A stretch of 57,478 bases of DNA from Gilliamella sp. Choc4-2 (GTDB taxonomy: Bacteria; Pseudomonadota; Gammaproteobacteria; Enterobacterales; Orbaceae): positions 1 through 57,478 of the forward strand of contig NZ_LZHG01000069.1 of assembly GCF_001690355.1 (NCBI RefSeq), read 5' to 3'. Shown piece by piece: positions 27,914 to 38,287 of the stretch. How positions within the stretch are numbered: the first letter of the stretch is position 1; every line of letters begins with the position of its first letter. The notes beneath the pieces are model-generated. The model was not told where the DNA came from. It saw only the letters and a list, made by a program, of their open reading frames with translations, and did not search any database. Position numbers and translations under genes: made by a program.

Positions 27914-28840
27914 ATGACTAGAAAGAAAAAGCTACTATTAAGTAGTATTGTATCAATTATATTAGGCTTAGCCGGATGCCAATCAACAACAACAATGAGT
28001 GTAACTGCCAACAACCAAACGGTACAAGTTCCTAAATCGCCCGAAAAAGTTGTTGTCATGAACTATGGGGCATTAGATACTTTAGATGCGTTAGGTAAAG
28101 GTTCGATAGTTGTAGCAACTCCACTATCAGTTATCCCATCTTATTTGCAACAATTTAACAAAACATCAATTACCGATACCGGCAATATGAAAGACCCTAA
28201 TATTGATGCAATCAGACAAGTTAAGCCAGATTTAATTATTATTGATGGACGCCAAGCTAGTAAAACTGAAGATCTATCTAAAATTGCACCAGTCATTAAT
28301 TTAAGTGTAAACGCCCAAAATTATGTTGAATCAACCAAAAATCATATCCACCTACTGGCAAATATTACAGGCACAGAGAGTAAAGCTGATAATATTATTC
28401 AGTCATTAGATGAAAAAATTCAACATGCCCGAGCAGTAGCCGAAGCTAGTTCTAAAAAAGCTATTGTTGCTATTCATAACGATGGGAAGATGATTCTTAT
28501 CAATTCAAGTTCCAGCGCGGCATTGATTCACGATGTACTAGATGTTAAACGAGCGGTACCACTCACCGTTATGCCCGCAAATAACTTAATAGGCAAACCA
28601 AAACCAATTTTTATTGATGATAATTACATTAAATCAGTCAAACCTGATATTATTTTTGTTGTTGATCGTAGCAAAGCAATCGGCAATCAAGGTATGGCTG
28701 AGCACTTTTTTTCACAAAAAGTATTAAACAAAAGCAAAGCACAGGTTGTTTATTTAACCCCTGATCTTTGGTATCTATCAGGTGGTGGTGCTGAAAGCAT
28801 AAATCGTCAAATAGACGAAGTCACTAATGCATTAAGATAA
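27914..28840 (+). CDS. Siderophore ABC transporter substrate-binding lipoprotein (FatB/CeuE-like)
   Basis: This is a periplasmic ferric-siderophore-binding protein of 308 residues anchored as a lipoprotein: the lipobox is 'GLAGC' with Cys22. The fold is the FecB/BtuF type. 'KVVVMNYGALDTLDALG' starts the first lobe. 'DPNIDAIRQVKPDLIIIDGR' marks the 'E-x-I-x-x-x-x-P-D-L-I' family pattern, and 'VKPDIIFVVDRSKAIG' the second lobe. It is most like catecholate binders such as CeuE and VctP. AAGGGAA precedes the start. It is controlled from the divergent Fur region shared with the receptor. The permease and ATPase genes that should complete the transporter are not in the window, and a terminator follows directly. 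Confidence 0.88.
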   Translation: MTRKKKLLLSSIVSIILGLAGCQSTTTMSVTANNQTVQVPKSPEKVVVMNYGALDTLDALGKGSIVVATPLSVIPSYLQQFNKTSITDTGNMKDPNIDAIRQVKPDLIIIDGRQASKTEDLSKIAPVINLSVNAQNYVESTKNHIHLLANITGTESKADNIIQSLDEKIQHARAVAEASSKKAIVAIHNDGKMILINSSSSAALIHDVLDVKRAVPLTVMPANNLIGKPKPIFIDDNYIKSVKPDIIFVVDRSKAIGNQGMAEHFFSQKVLNKSKAQVVYLTPDLWYLSGGGAESINRQIDEVTNALR

Positions 28841-28872
28841 TATAACTTGATTGTTAACTTTCTTTTTTAAAT

Positions 28873-28904
28873 AGCCTTTATTGTCAATAAAGGCTTTATT
28901 TTAT
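28873..28904 (+). terminator. Terminator after the siderophore-binding lipoprotein
   Basis: Perfect 11-bp arms AGCCTTTATTG and CAATAAAGGCT are separated by one T (so the effective loop takes in the innermost pairs) and followed by TTATTTTAT. It closes the gene as a single-cistron unit. Confidence 0.75.
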
Positions 28905-29162
28905 ACTGATAAATATCAGAGAAATACTCAATAAATAATTTTTTTTTATTCAAACGAACTACTTTCCGAGTTATTACTAATACTTAATAGATAAGCCAAA
29001 ACATTGTTAATGTAAATTTGAAATTAGAAAATCGGTATATCAACTATGATGAAATGTGATAAAATGCCATCTTTATTTTGATTTGTAAACGATAATTAAC
29101 AAATATAGTTTATTGAATTCTCAAACAATACCTCTTTAATATAACACACTATTATAAATACT
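28905..29162. other. AT-rich region upstream of rimO
   Basis: Nothing but the expected rimO promoter region; no boxes could be assigned with confidence. Confidence 0.35.
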
Positions 29163-30485
29163 ATGAATATGTTACCTCCTACAATTGGATTTGTGAGCCT
29201 TGGCTGTCCTAAAAATTTAGTTGACTCTGAACGAATTTTAACCGAACTGCGTACGCAAGGTTATCAAGTCGTACCTAGCTATGATAATGCCGATCTTGTC
29301 ATTGTAAACACTTGTGGATTTATTGACAGTGCTGTACAAGAATCTTTAGAAGCAATCGGCGAAGCTCTTAATGAAAACGGCAAAGTCATTGTAACCGGAT
29401 GCCTTGGTGCCAAAGAAGATCAAATTAGGACTGTACACCCAAAAGTACTTGAAATATCTGGCCCACACAGCTATGAAGCAGTACTAAATCATGTTAATAA
29501 ATATGCACCAAAACCTGCTTATAATCCATTTACCAGTCTAATTCCCCAACAAGGTATAAAACTAACACCAAAACATTTTGCTTACCTAAAAATTTCTGAA
29601 GGTTGTAACCATAGTTGTACATTTTGCATTATTCCATCATTACGAGGTAAAATGATTAGTCGCCCTATTGGTAACGTACTTGATGAAGCAAAACGACTAG
29701 CCGACAGTGGTGTTAAGGAATTATTAGTTATTGCACAAGACACTTCAGCTTACGGCGTTGATATCAAAAACAGGACCAGTTTCTGGAATGGAATGCCATT
29801 AAAAACTGATATTCAAACGCTTTGCGAACAATTATCAAGTTTGGGAATTTGGGTCAGATTGCATTATATGTATCCTTATCCAAGTGTCGATAATCTAATT
29901 CCATTAATGGCAGATGGTAAAATCTTGCCTTATTTGGATGTACCATTACAACACGCAAGTCCAACAATTTTAAAATCAATGAAACGGCCTGGAACCATTG
30001 AAAGAACCTTAGAACGTATCCATAAATGGAGAGAAATCTGTCCTGATATCACGTTACGTTCAACCTTTATTGTTGGTTATCCCGGCGAAACAGAACAAGA
30101 TTTTGAATTACTGCTCAACTTTTTGTCGCAAGCACAGCTAGATCGTGTTGGCTGTTTTCCATACAGCCCCATAGAAGGCGCTGAAGCCAATAAACTTGCT
30201 AATCAAATTCCAGAAACAATTAAACAAGAACGTTTTGATCGCTTTATGCAATTACAGCAAAAAATCTCAACGCAAAAATTACAAGCAAAAATTGGCAAAA
30301 CATTAGATGTTATTGTTGACGAAATTGATGAAGAAGGTACAATAGGTCGTAGCATGGCTGACGCCCCAGAAATTGATGGCGTTGTTTATCTAAACGAAGA
30401 AAACCAAGTTAATGTAGGTGATATTGTTCAGGTTAACATTGAGCATTCCGATGAGTACGATCTATGGGGAACGGTTAAACGTTAA
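29163..30485 (+). CDS. rimO: Ribosomal protein S12 methylthiotransferase RimO
   Basis: RimO is a radical SAM enzyme that adds a methylthio group to an aspartate of ribosomal protein S12. In 440 residues (E. coli 441), the N-terminal UPF0004 domain has '[19 protein letters not shown]' (Cys15), '[10 protein letters not shown]' and '[10 protein letters not shown]' for one iron-sulfur cluster. The radical SAM motif CNHSCTFC carries Cys148, Cys152 and Cys155 for the other. A TRAM domain ends the protein ('[20 protein letters not shown]'). It lies 8 bp upstream of mdtK and is probably co-transcribed with it. Confidence 0.97.
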   Translation: MNMLPPTIGFVSLGCPKNLVDSERILTELRTQGYQVVPSYDNADLVIVNTCGFIDSAVQESLEAIGEALNENGKVIVTGCLGAKEDQIRTVHPKVLEISGPHSYEAVLNHVNKYAPKPAYNPFTSLIPQQGIKLTPKHFAYLKISEGCNHSCTFCIIPSLRGKMISRPIGNVLDEAKRLADSGVKELLVIAQDTSAYGVDIKNRTSFWNGMPLKTDIQTLCEQLSSLGIWVRLHYMYPYPSVDNLIPLMADGKILPYLDVPLQHASPTILKSMKRPGTIERTLERIHKWREICPDITLRSTFIVGYPGETEQDFELLLNFLSQAQLDRVGCFPYSPIEGAEANKLANQIPETIKQERFDRFMQLQQKISTQKLQAKIGKTLDVIVDEIDEEGTIGRSMADAPEIDGVVYLNEENQVNVGDIVQVNIEHSDEYDLWGTVKR

Positions 30486-30493
30486 TTAACACC

Positions 30494-31882
30494 ATGAAAC
30501 AACATTATAAACACGAAGTAAAAAATCTGGTTAAATTGGCAGTTCCAGTGCTTATCGCGCAAATATCACAAACTGCGATCACCTTTGTTGATACCATTAT
30601 GGCAGGCAATTATAGTAAAACGGCACTTTCTGGAGTTGCCATTGCTGTCTCGATATGGTTACCTACCATCTTATTTGGACAAGGTTTACTCACCGTTTTA
30701 ACACCAATTATTTCAAATCTAAATGGTGCAGCTAAACGAAACCTAGTTGCCGATCATACCCGCCAAGGCGTTGTCATCGCATTGGTATTATCAATGCTTA
30801 TGATGTTACTTCTATATCATTCCGACCTAATAATAAACTTAAGAAGCTCGAACGATCACCCTATTGATCCAGAAATGATGGACGTGGCAGTCAAATTTTT
30901 ACGTGCCATAATGTGGGGTGTACCAGCTTTCTTGCTATTTTTAGTTTACCGCAATCAATGTGAGGGATTATCCAATACCAAACCAGCGATGGTCATCATC
31001 TTTATTGCACTAATCACCAACATCCCTATCAACTATATATTAATCTATGGCAAATTAGGCTTACCTGCTTTTGGTGGTGTAGGATGTGGAATCACTGCCT
31101 CAATAATATTTTGGTTAATGTTTATATTAATACGCTTATATACACTCACTAGCACAAACCAACGCGACATTCGCCTAACACCAATCACCAAACTAATTGA
31201 TTTTGCTATAATCAAAAAAATTGTTGTGCTTGGTACTCCTCTTGCACTTGCTTACTTTTTTGAAATGAGCTTATTTGCTGTGATTGCATTATTAATTGCC
31301 CCATTAGGTCAAATAACCGTTGCTGCACATCAAATTATATTCACCATCAGCAGTTTAACCTTTGCTATTCCATTATCGCTAGGAGTTGCAACCAGTATTC
31401 GTGTTGGCTATTTACTAGGCAAAAGAAAAACAGTTTTAGCCAAACAAACTTCTTACATTAGTTTAGCCATATCCTTAGTAATCGCCATTATAGTTGCACT
31501 AATTTTAGTTATTTTTAGTTCACAAATCATCACCATATTTACACAAGAAAATGCTGTAATTGCTATTTGTATGCAACTTATTATTTTACTCGCTATTTAT
31601 CAAACGTCTGACTATTTACAAGTAGTAGCTAGTAATGTGCTTCGAGGTTATAAAGACACTAAAAGTATCTTTTTTATTACTCTACTTTCTTATTGGGTAG
31701 TCGGATTGCCTGTTGGTTATGTTCTAGGATTAACCGACCTAATCATTCAGCCAATTGGCGCAGCTGGCTTTTGGATAGGTATTATTTCAGGGCTTGCTGT
31801 TGCAGCACTCTTGCTAATTGCAAGAATGATCTTCATACAAAAACAGCCCGCTAAGATCATCTTAAAGCGCGCATCAAGGTAA
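30494..31882 (+). CDS. mdtK: MATE family multidrug exporter MdtK/NorM
   Basis: This is an inner-membrane Na+- or H+-coupled drug exporter of 462 residues (E. coli MdtK 457) with about twelve membrane segments. The N-terminal half shows 'LAVPVLIAQISQTAITFVDT', 'IMAGNYS', and 'SIWLPTILFGQGLL', closely resembling MdtK. The matching half-repeat starts near residue 240 with 'VVLGTPLALAYFFEMSLFA' and 'VAAHQIIFTISSL'. No good ribosome binding site precedes the ATG, which starts 8 bp after rimO, so translation may be coupled. A bidirectional terminator follows. Confidence 0.9.
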   Translation: MKQHYKHEVKNLVKLAVPVLIAQISQTAITFVDTIMAGNYSKTALSGVAIAVSIWLPTILFGQGLLTVLTPIISNLNGAAKRNLVADHTRQGVVIALVLSMLMMLLLYHSDLIINLRSSNDHPIDPEMMDVAVKFLRAIMWGVPAFLLFLVYRNQCEGLSNTKPAMVIIFIALITNIPINYILIYGKLGLPAFGGVGCGITASIIFWLMFILIRLYTLTSTNQRDIRLTPITKLIDFAIIKKIVVLGTPLALAYFFEMSLFAVIALLIAPLGQITVAAHQIIFTISSLTFAIPLSLGVATSIRVGYLLGKRKTVLAKQTSYISLAISLVIAIIVALILVIFSSQIITIFTQENAVIAICMQLIILLAIYQTSDYLQVVASNVLRGYKDTKSIFFITLLSYWVVGLPVGYVLGLTDLIIQPIGAAGFWIGIISGLAVAALLLIARMIFIQKQPAKIILKRASR

Positions 31883-31910
31883 ATAGTTTAATCGTTTATT
31901 TTTATACAGC

Positions 31911-31950
31911 AAAAACGCCATCAAAAGCTCAAATGATGGCGTTTTTCTTT
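31911..31950. terminator. Bidirectional terminator between mdtK and tkt
   Basis: Perfect 13-bp arms AAAAACGCCATCA (31911-31923) and TGATGGCGTTTTT (31934-31946) enclose a 10-base loop, with T-runs on both strands. It serves both convergent genes. Confidence 0.9.
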
Positions 31951-31952
31951 TA

Positions 31953-33959
31953 TTATTTCAATAAGCTATTTGCTTGTATAAGCACATTTTCAACCGTGAA
32001 ACCAAACTCTTTGAATAATTGATCCGCAGGTCCTGATTCACCAAAGTTGGTCATACCAATTACTTTGCCATTAAAACCCACATATTTATACCAATAATCG
32101 CTAATACCCGCCTCAATGGCAAGGCGAGCTGTGACTGACGATGGCAATACTGACTCTTTATAATCCTGATCTTGTTTATCAAACGCATCGGTTGATGGCA
32201 TTGACACTACACGCACTTTCTTACCTGCTTGAGTCAATTGTTGATAAGCTTCAACGGCAAGCTCAACTTCTGAACCTGTAGCGATAATAATCAGCTCAGG
32301 TGTACCAGTACAATCATTTAAGATATACCCCCCACGATAAACATCAGCGAGCTGATGGGTAGTACGCTCTTGTTGTTTAAGGTTTTGTCTTGAGAAGATT
32401 AATGCCGTTGGACCATCTTTACGTTCAATAGCATATTGCCATGCAATTGCTGACTCAACTTGGTCGCAAGGACGCCAAGTGCTAACATTTGGTGTCATCC
32501 GTAAACTCGCCATTTGCTCGACTGGTTGATGCGTTGGTCCGTCTTCACCCAAACCAATTGAATCATGAGTATAGACAAACAAAGAACGAATTTTCATTAA
32601 TGCAGCCATACGAACGGCATTGCGCGCGTACTCCATAAACATTAAAAATGTTGCACCATAAGGAATAAATCCACCATGTAAGGCAATACCGTTGATGATT
32701 GCTGACATACCAAATTCTCGCACACCATAATGGATATAGTTACCATCAGCATTAGCTAAAATTTCTTTAGAACCTGACCACATGGTTAAGTTACTTGGTG
32801 CTAAATCTGCCGAACCTCCTAAAAACTCAGGTAATACAGGAGCAAAAGCTTCGATTGCATTTTGTGATGCTTTACGAGTGGCAATTGTAGCTGGGTTTGC
32901 TTGTAGTTTATTGACTACATCATTAGCAATTTTTGACCAATCAGCTGGCAAATCATTATTAACACGACGTTTAAATTCTTTAGCTAAATCAGGATAAGCC
33001 TTAGCATAAGCGTCAAAACGAGCATTCCATTCATCTTCGCGTTGTTTGCCTTTTGCTCTAGCATCCCAAGCATCATAATAATCTTTTGGAATATCAAAAG
33101 CTGGATGATTCCAACCTAGTGCTTTACGGGTTGCTTCGATTTCGGCATCACCTAGTGGTGCGCCGTGACTTTCATGGCTACCGGCTTTATTTGGTGAACC
33201 AAAACCAATCACTGTTTTACACATTAGTAATGATGGTTTATCGGTTACTGCTTGCGCTTGTTCGATCGCTTCTTTTAAAGCTTTAGCATCATGCCCATCA
33301 ATACCAGGAACAACATGCCAACCATAAGCTTCAAAACGTTTTGCCGTATCATCAGTAAACCAACCATCAACCTCACCATCAATTGAAATACCATTATCGT
33401 CATAAAATGCAATTAGTTTACCTAACTTTAGTGTACCTGCTAATGAGCACACCTCGTGCGATATTCCTTCCATCATACAGCCATCACCCATAAACACATA
33501 AGTATGGTGATCAACAATAGTATGACCTGCTTTATTAAATTGTGCCGCTAATGTTCTTTCTGCAATTGCCATACCTACAGCATTGGCAATACCTTGCCCG
33601 AGTGGGCCTGTGGTTGTTTCAATACCAGGCACATAACCATATTCTGGGTGACCTGCAGTTTTTGAATGCAACTGACGGAAATTTTTAAGATCATCAATCG
33701 TCACATCATAACCCGTTAAATGCAATAGGCTATAGATCAACATAGACGCATGACCATTTGATAAAACAAAACGGTCACGATCAGCCCAATTAGGATTCGT
33801 TGGATTGTGTTTTAAAAAGCCACGCCAAAGCACTTCAGCCATATCCGCCATTCCCATAGGTGCACCAGGATGCCCAGATTTTGCTTTTTGCACTCCATCC
33901 ATGCTTAATGCCCTTATCGCATTCGCCAGTTCGCGGTGAGATAGTGTGGTTGCATTCAT
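31953..33959 (-). CDS. tkt: Transketolase
   Basis: Transketolase moves two-carbon units between sugar phosphates in the non-oxidative pentose phosphate pathway, using thiamine diphosphate and Mg2+. In 668 residues (E. coli 663) the hallmarks are present: '[18 protein letters not shown]' at the N-terminus, '[17 protein letters not shown]', and the cofactor motif '[20 protein letters not shown]'. '[20 protein letters not shown]' follows in the pyrimidine domain, and '[16 protein letters not shown]' at the C-terminus. It follows tal on the same strand, the E. coli talA-tktB arrangement, but a terminator lies between the two. Confidence 0.97.
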   Translation of the reverse strand: MNATTLSHRELANAIRALSMDGVQKAKSGHPGAPMGMADMAEVLWRGFLKHNPTNPNWADRDRFVLSNGHASMLIYSLLHLTGYDVTIDDLKNFRQLHSKTAGHPEYGYVPGIETTTGPLGQGIANAVGMAIAERTLAAQFNKAGHTIVDHHTYVFMGDGCMMEGISHEVCSLAGTLKLGKLIAFYDDNGISIDGEVDGWFTDDTAKRFEAYGWHVVPGIDGHDAKALKEAIEQAQAVTDKPSLLMCKTVIGFGSPNKAGSHESHGAPLGDAEIEATRKALGWNHPAFDIPKDYYDAWDARAKGKQREDEWNARFDAYAKAYPDLAKEFKRRVNNDLPADWSKIANDVVNKLQANPATIATRKASQNAIEAFAPVLPEFLGGSADLAPSNLTMWSGSKEILANADGNYIHYGVREFGMSAIINGIALHGGFIPYGATFLMFMEYARNAVRMAALMKIRSLFVYTHDSIGLGEDGPTHQPVEQMASLRMTPNVSTWRPCDQVESAIAWQYAIERKDGPTALIFSRQNLKQQERTTHQLADVYRGGYILNDCTGTPELIIIATGSEVELAVEAYQQLTQAGKKVRVVSMPSTDAFDKQDQDYKESVLPSSVTARLAIEAGISDYWYKYVGFNGKVIGMTNFGESGPADQLFKEFGFTVENVLIQANSLLK

Positions 33960-34054
33960 TTTATATTCTCCAAAAAATATTTGAGTAAATAATCGTTAGT
34001 ATTTACAAATTAAGTAGGTTTATTAATTCCCTAATGACCTTAACGAAGAAATAA

Positions 34055-34088
34055 ACAGAATAAAAATGGGGAGTTAGCTCCCCATTTT
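34055..34088 (-). terminator. Terminator between tal and tkt
   Basis: Perfect 11-bp arms AAAATGGGGAG (34063-34073) and CTCCCCATTTT (34078-34088) enclose TTAG; on the minus strand the stem is followed by TTATTCTG after a T-rich arm. It lies right after the tal stop, so tkt needs read-through or its own promoter. Confidence 0.8.
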
Positions 34089-34099
34089 GTAAAAACGCT

Positions 34100-35050
34100 T
34101 TATAAGAAAGCACCTATCATATTTTCTAATTTAACTTGATCAACAGCAAATGCACGAATCCCTTCGGCTAATTTTTCAACTGCCATGGCATCGCTATTGT
34201 GTTTCCATCTAAATTCAGCTTCAGTCATTGGTGCAGGACGATCAATCACTGCTTGATTTGGATTGAGTTTTTGCACAACTGGCTCATTTGATTGTTGCAT
34301 TTCGGCAAGTAAATTAGGTGCAATAGTTAATCTATCACACCCGGCTAACGCCAAAATCTGATCAACTTTACGGAAACTTGCGCCCATCACAATAGTTTTG
34401 TAACCATGTTGTTTATAATAATTAAAGATATTGCGAACAGAAATAACGCCTGGATCTTCATCTGCATTGTAAGGATCAATAGGTTTTTTAGTTTGATACC
34501 AATCATAAATGCGCCCTACAAAAGGCGAAATTAAAAAGACATTTGCTTCAGCACATGCACGCGCCTGCGCAAACGAAAACAATAATGTCAAATTACAATT
34601 AATACCTTCTTTTTCAAGAACCTCAGCCGCTTTAATACCTTCCCATGTTGAAGCAATTTTAATTAAAATACGCGACTTATCAATATTCTTTTCTTTATAA
34701 AGCGCAATAATTTTACGTGCTTTTTCAATACATCCTTGTTTATCAAAAGACAAACGAGCATCAACTTCAGTAGAAATTCTACCTGGAACAGTTTTTAAAA
34801 TCTCAGCACCAATATTAACAGCAACTTGATCACATGCATTAACTAATTGCTGTTCTTTGTTACCACCTAGTTTTTTAGCTGAGTCAACCGCCGAATCAAT
34901 TAGATAACGATATTGGGGAAGCTGAGCTGCTTTTAATACAAGAGAAGGGTTTGTTGTGGCATCCTCAGGAGAAAACTGCTTAATTGAATCAATATCACCC
35001 GTATCGGCGACAACAACGGTTAATTTCTTAAAATTTTCTAATTGACTCAT
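34100..35050 (-). CDS. tal: Transaldolase
   Basis: Transaldolase transfers a three-carbon unit between sedoheptulose 7-phosphate and glyceraldehyde 3-phosphate. I place the start at '[20 protein letters not shown]' (35050), preceded by GAGGATAAAAGAAG; this gives 316 residues, like E. coli TalA/TalB (316-317). An ATG 33 bp upstream is less likely. Family features include '[14 protein letters not shown]', '[14 protein letters not shown]', the Schiff-base lysine region '[15 protein letters not shown]', and '[20 protein letters not shown]'. A strong CRP-like site lies about 215 bp upstream. It is followed by a terminator and tkt. Confidence 0.96.
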   Translation of the reverse strand: MSQLENFKKLTVVVADTGDIDSIKQFSPEDATTNPSLVLKAAQLPQYRYLIDSAVDSAKKLGGNKEQQLVNACDQVAVNIGAEILKTVPGRISTEVDARLSFDKQGCIEKARKIIALYKEKNIDKSRILIKIASTWEGIKAAEVLEKEGINCNLTLLFSFAQARACAEANVFLISPFVGRIYDWYQTKKPIDPYNADEDPGVISVRNIFNYYKQHGYKTIVMGASFRKVDQILALAGCDRLTIAPNLLAEMQQSNEPVVQKLNPNQAVIDRPAPMTEAEFRWKHNSDAMAVEKLAEGIRAFAVDQVKLENMIGAFL

Positions 35051-35415
35051 ACTTCTTTTATCCTCAACAGCATTAATTTGCAAAAAGACTATAATAACAT
35101 TTATCCAATAATAAAACGACTTTGTTGATAGCCATTCTAAAGCTATGTATTGAATGTTAATTGAAACAAAATAGCTAAAACTGTTATACCTTGGTTATTT
35201 TGAATTCTGTTATTAAGGCTTTATTTTAGGGTATACTATTTTTATAATATAAATCACATTTTTAATGTGATGAAAATCACGAAATTAACTTTATTTGCAT
35301 AATGAAAGCAATATTTTAAACAACAAATAACAACATAAAAAGCAGATAAAATGTTCATCTATATTTTTTTATTTTATCAACTTATTGTTCCAATTAGCAA
35401 AAATATATAAATCTT
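35051..35415. other. Intergenic region upstream of tal, downstream of feoC
   Basis: It holds the CRP-like site at 35254-35281 and the presumed tal promoter; no gene is seen. Confidence 0.45.
35254..35281 (-). promoter_or_regulatory. Candidate CRP site upstream of tal
   Basis: TGTGA-TGAAAA-TCACG (35266-35281) matches the CRP consensus TGTGAN6TCACA at nine of ten positions. An overlapping perfect repeat ATCACATT-TTT-AATGTGAT (the arms start at 35253/35254) adds a second half-site pairing. Only tal is transcribed away from this region. A TAGTAT box on the minus strand near 35238-35233 would place the CRP centre around -45. Confidence 0.55.
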
Positions 35416-35652
35416 TTAAATCCAAACATAAACAAATTTAGGCTTTAAATGACAACTTAAGCATGAACTACATTGATTTGTTTTACATAACTGTTCTGAC
35501 TTTAAAATTATTTGTTGAATCTTTCCTTTTTTAATCCAGAAAACGAGCATCTGTTCGACAGCACTTTCAGGTAATCGAAAGTGATTTGATATATTATGTA
35601 ATTCAACGCGCCCTTTTAATTGCACATAGTCACGAATTGAAGTTATTAGCAT
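35416..35652 (-). CDS. feoC: FeoC-like regulator of ferrous iron transport
   Basis: This 78-residue winged-helix protein has the same length as E. coli FeoC. The N-terminal helix-turn-helix reads 'RDYVQLKGRVELHNISNHFR' and 'AVEQMLVFWIKKGKI'. The C-terminal wing carries a cysteine cluster C-x4-C-x2-C-x2-C ('CKTNQCSSCLSC'), which in FeoC binds an oxygen-sensitive iron-sulfur cluster; spacing of the last Cys differs from E. coli (x6). In enterobacteria FeoC protects FeoB from FtsH-type proteolysis. It lies 71 bp after feoB with a hairpin in the gap. Confidence 0.85.
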   Translation of the reverse strand: MLITSIRDYVQLKGRVELHNISNHFRLPESAVEQMLVFWIKKGKIQQIILKSEQLCKTNQCSSCLSCHLKPKFVYVWI

Positions 35653-35663
35653 CTTAAATAATT

Positions 35664-35690
35664 AAAGGGTAGGAAAATTCCTACCTTTTC
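35664..35690 (-). terminator. Hairpin between feoB and feoC
   Basis: GGTAGGAA (35668-35675) and TTCCTACC (35678-35685) form an 8-bp stem with a minimal two-base loop; on the minus strand CTTTAATTATTT follows. It may end part of the feoAB transcripts before feoC. Confidence 0.5.
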
Positions 35691-35723
35691 TCCTTTATAA
35701 TTTTGTAGTAAAAAATGGACTGA

Positions 35724-38048
35724 TTAGTGGCAGCCAGTTGATTTTTTATTTACTATTGTTTTCGGGATAACATTGAATTTGCATGGAAAATAACGACCAA
35801 GTAACCGCATAAAAATAATCATACTAATCATAACCCCACCACAACCAGTCAACCAAAAGATGGCTGAATGAGAATTCTCTAATAAAGTACATTGGTAATA
35901 GACCGTAGCTGCTATCCAACCAATTACAAATGTCCATATAGCAACAAATGTCATCCACTTTAAACCTGCTTCACGATAAACAGCACCTAATGCGGCGGCA
36001 CAAGGTGTATAAAGTAAAATAAAAATTAAATACGCCATCGCAGCAGATGAATTCACAAATGAGGTTTTAATTTGCGAAATTGCCGTTGAATCTATAGATA
36101 AATTTAATTTTAAGGAATCGATATTCTCATCAACGGTTGCTAGTCCTAATGGATCTAAAACTGCATCTGATAAGCTAACTAAATTTTCAGGAATTTTCCC
36201 CAAAGCATTTAAAATACCTTCCGACAAACTAACATTTTTATTTTTATCAATATTTCCACTCATTGAATAAAGTGAATTTAAAGTAGCAATAACCGATTCT
36301 TTGGCAAATATTCCCGTAAATATCCCTACCGTAGCTGGCCAATTTTCTTTAGTGATTCCCATTGGCTCAAAAACAGGTATCATTGTTTGGCTAACAGCAG
36401 AAAGAACTGAATTATTTGAATTTTCATGACCAAATGAACCATCTTTTCCCCATGAGTTTAGTATACTTAAAATTGTTATCATAACTACAATAGCTTTACC
36501 TGCTCTGAATATGAAACTTTTTAAGCGTTGCCAAGTTAAACTTAATAAGCTTTTCAATGTTGGAATGCGATAAACGGGCATTTCCATAATAAAAGGTGTT
36601 ATTTTTCCTGTTAATAAGGTAAGTTTTAATACAAAACCAGTAATTATTGCCACCATAATGCCTAGCATATATAAAGCAAATACCACCGTTGAAGCATGAT
36701 ATGGAAAAAATATAACAGCAAATAAGGCATAAACAGGTAACCGAGCACCACATGACATAAAAGGAATCATGCAAATTGCCATAATTCGATCACGTGTACT
36801 TTCTAGCGTTCTTGTCCCCATTATAGCTGGCACACCACAACCAAAGCCTAGTAACATAGGTACAAACGCTTTACCTGGTAAACCAATACATCGCATACCG
36901 CGATCAACTACCATTGCGGCTCGTGCAAGATAGCCGGAATCTTCTAAAAAAGAAAGAAAAAAGAACATAGTTCCAATAACAGGAATAAACGTCGAAACAG
37001 TTTGAATTCCGGTTCCAATTCCTTTAGCTAAAATAATTATTAACCAATTGGGGGCATTTAATGATTGCAATAACTGTGCAGAGCCATTAACAAAAATGGT
37101 TTCGCAAAATATATCAAAAAAATCAATAAATACAGAACCAAAATTAATAGCAATGATGAACATGACATACATAACAAACAAAAAGAATGGAATTCCAGTA
37201 ATTCGACCTAGAGCAAATTTGTCTAGCTTTTCGGTAAAGCTGGTACTTAGCTCTCGTGGTTTATCAATTACTTTTTTACAAACCAAATCAATAGTGTCAT
37301 AACGGGCACTTGCTAATGCTACATCTATTTCATTATCACACCATGTTGCAAGTAATAACCGACATGCATTGAGTTTTTCATGTTCTTCATCAGTTAAATC
37401 ATAATTTGAATCATCTAATAATGCATCGATAATTTGCCAACGATTAAAACATCTTAACACACTATCTTTTGGTAATTCATCAATATATCGAGTAATAATA
37501 GCTTGTTGATTGTTACCTAATGAATCTATAGATGGCATTGCAATACTTTTATTTTTTCCTATCTTTTCAATCTGCTGGTAAAGTAAATTCAATCCTATTT
37601 TTTTAGTTGCTGAAACAGCCACTATTGGACAACCAAGTAATTGTGATAGCTTATCAATATTGATAATTTCTCCCATTGTCTCAACAGCATCGATCATATT
37701 AAGTACTAAAATCATCGGCAATTGTAGATCAAGCAATTGAAAAGTTAGGTATAAACTGCGTTGTAAGTTAGTGGCATCAATGATATTGATAATAACACTA
37801 TCACTTTGGGCTAATACAAATTCACGTGTGATCAATTCATCTTGAGAAACTGACATAGGATCAGTTTCAATTGAATAAGTGCCGGGCAAGTCAATAATGT
37901 CATATTGGATATTCTGATAATCAAATATTCCCATTTTTTGCTCGACAGTCACACCAGGCCAATTACCAACACGCTGTTTAGCACCGGTAAGTAAATTAAA
38001 TAAGGTTGTTTTCCCACAGTTTGGATTACCAATTAATGCTACCTTCAT
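35724..38048 (-). CDS. feoB: Ferrous iron transporter FeoB
   Basis: FeoB is the inner-membrane Fe(II) permease with a cytosolic G-protein domain. It has 774 residues (E. coli 773). The G domain shows G1 'GNPNCGKTTLF' (7-17), switch I 'QRVGNWPGVTVE', G3 'DLPGTYS' and G4 'NMID'. The gate region of the membrane part contains 'MLLGFGCGVPAIMGTRTLES' and 'MIPFMSCGARLPVYALF', with cysteines in both motifs as in E. coli. It overlaps feoA by four bases (ATGA), so translation is coupled. Confidence 0.97.
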   Translation of the reverse strand: MKVALIGNPNCGKTTLFNLLTGAKQRVGNWPGVTVEQKMGIFDYQNIQYDIIDLPGTYSIETDPMSVSQDELITREFVLAQSDSVIINIIDATNLQRSLYLTFQLLDLQLPMILVLNMIDAVETMGEIINIDKLSQLLGCPIVAVSATKKIGLNLLYQQIEKIGKNKSIAMPSIDSLGNNQQAIITRYIDELPKDSVLRCFNRWQIIDALLDDSNYDLTDEEHEKLNACRLLLATWCDNEIDVALASARYDTIDLVCKKVIDKPRELSTSFTEKLDKFALGRITGIPFFLFVMYVMFIIAINFGSVFIDFFDIFCETIFVNGSAQLLQSLNAPNWLIIILAKGIGTGIQTVSTFIPVIGTMFFFLSFLEDSGYLARAAMVVDRGMRCIGLPGKAFVPMLLGFGCGVPAIMGTRTLESTRDRIMAICMIPFMSCGARLPVYALFAVIFFPYHASTVVFALYMLGIMVAIITGFVLKLTLLTGKITPFIMEMPVYRIPTLKSLLSLTWQRLKSFIFRAGKAIVVMITILSILNSWGKDGSFGHENSNNSVLSAVSQTMIPVFEPMGITKENWPATVGIFTGIFAKESVIATLNSLYSMSGNIDKNKNVSLSEGILNALGKIPENLVSLSDAVLDPLGLATVDENIDSLKLNLSIDSTAISQIKTSFVNSSAAMAYLIFILLYTPCAAALGAVYREAGLKWMTFVAIWTFVIGWIAATVYYQCTLLENSHSAIFWLTGCGGVMISMIIFMRLLGRYFPCKFNVIPKTIVNKKSTGCH

Positions 38049-38287
38049 GTTTTTATCTCCAACACTTCTATCGATGAAGCTTCATTACGACGTAGACAAA
38101 GTAAAAATCCTCGCATTTTAATTTCAATTGGATCGCCTAAAGGTGCGATTCGCACAACTGAAACTTTGCAACCAGGAATGATTCCCATTGCAAGTAATTT
38201 TCGACGAAAAGGCGATGAATTAGGTAATAACCTTGATATAACCGCCTCGCGCCCTAAGGGAAGGTGGTTAAGAGTATAAAATGACAT
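38045..38287 (-). CDS. feoA: Ferrous iron transport protein FeoA
   Basis: FeoA is an 80-residue cytosolic SH3-like protein (E. coli 75) that assists FeoB. The family pattern is 'LLPNSSPFRRKLLAMGIIPG' followed by 'VVRIAPLGDPIEIKMRGFLL' and 'LRRNEA'. It is the first gene of feoABC. A palindrome with partial Fur-box likeness lies about 85 bp upstream. Confidence 0.93.
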   Translation of the reverse strand: MSFYTLNHLPLGREAVISRLLPNSSPFRRKLLAMGIIPGCKVSVVRIAPLGDPIEIKMRGFLLCLRRNEASSIEVLEIKT

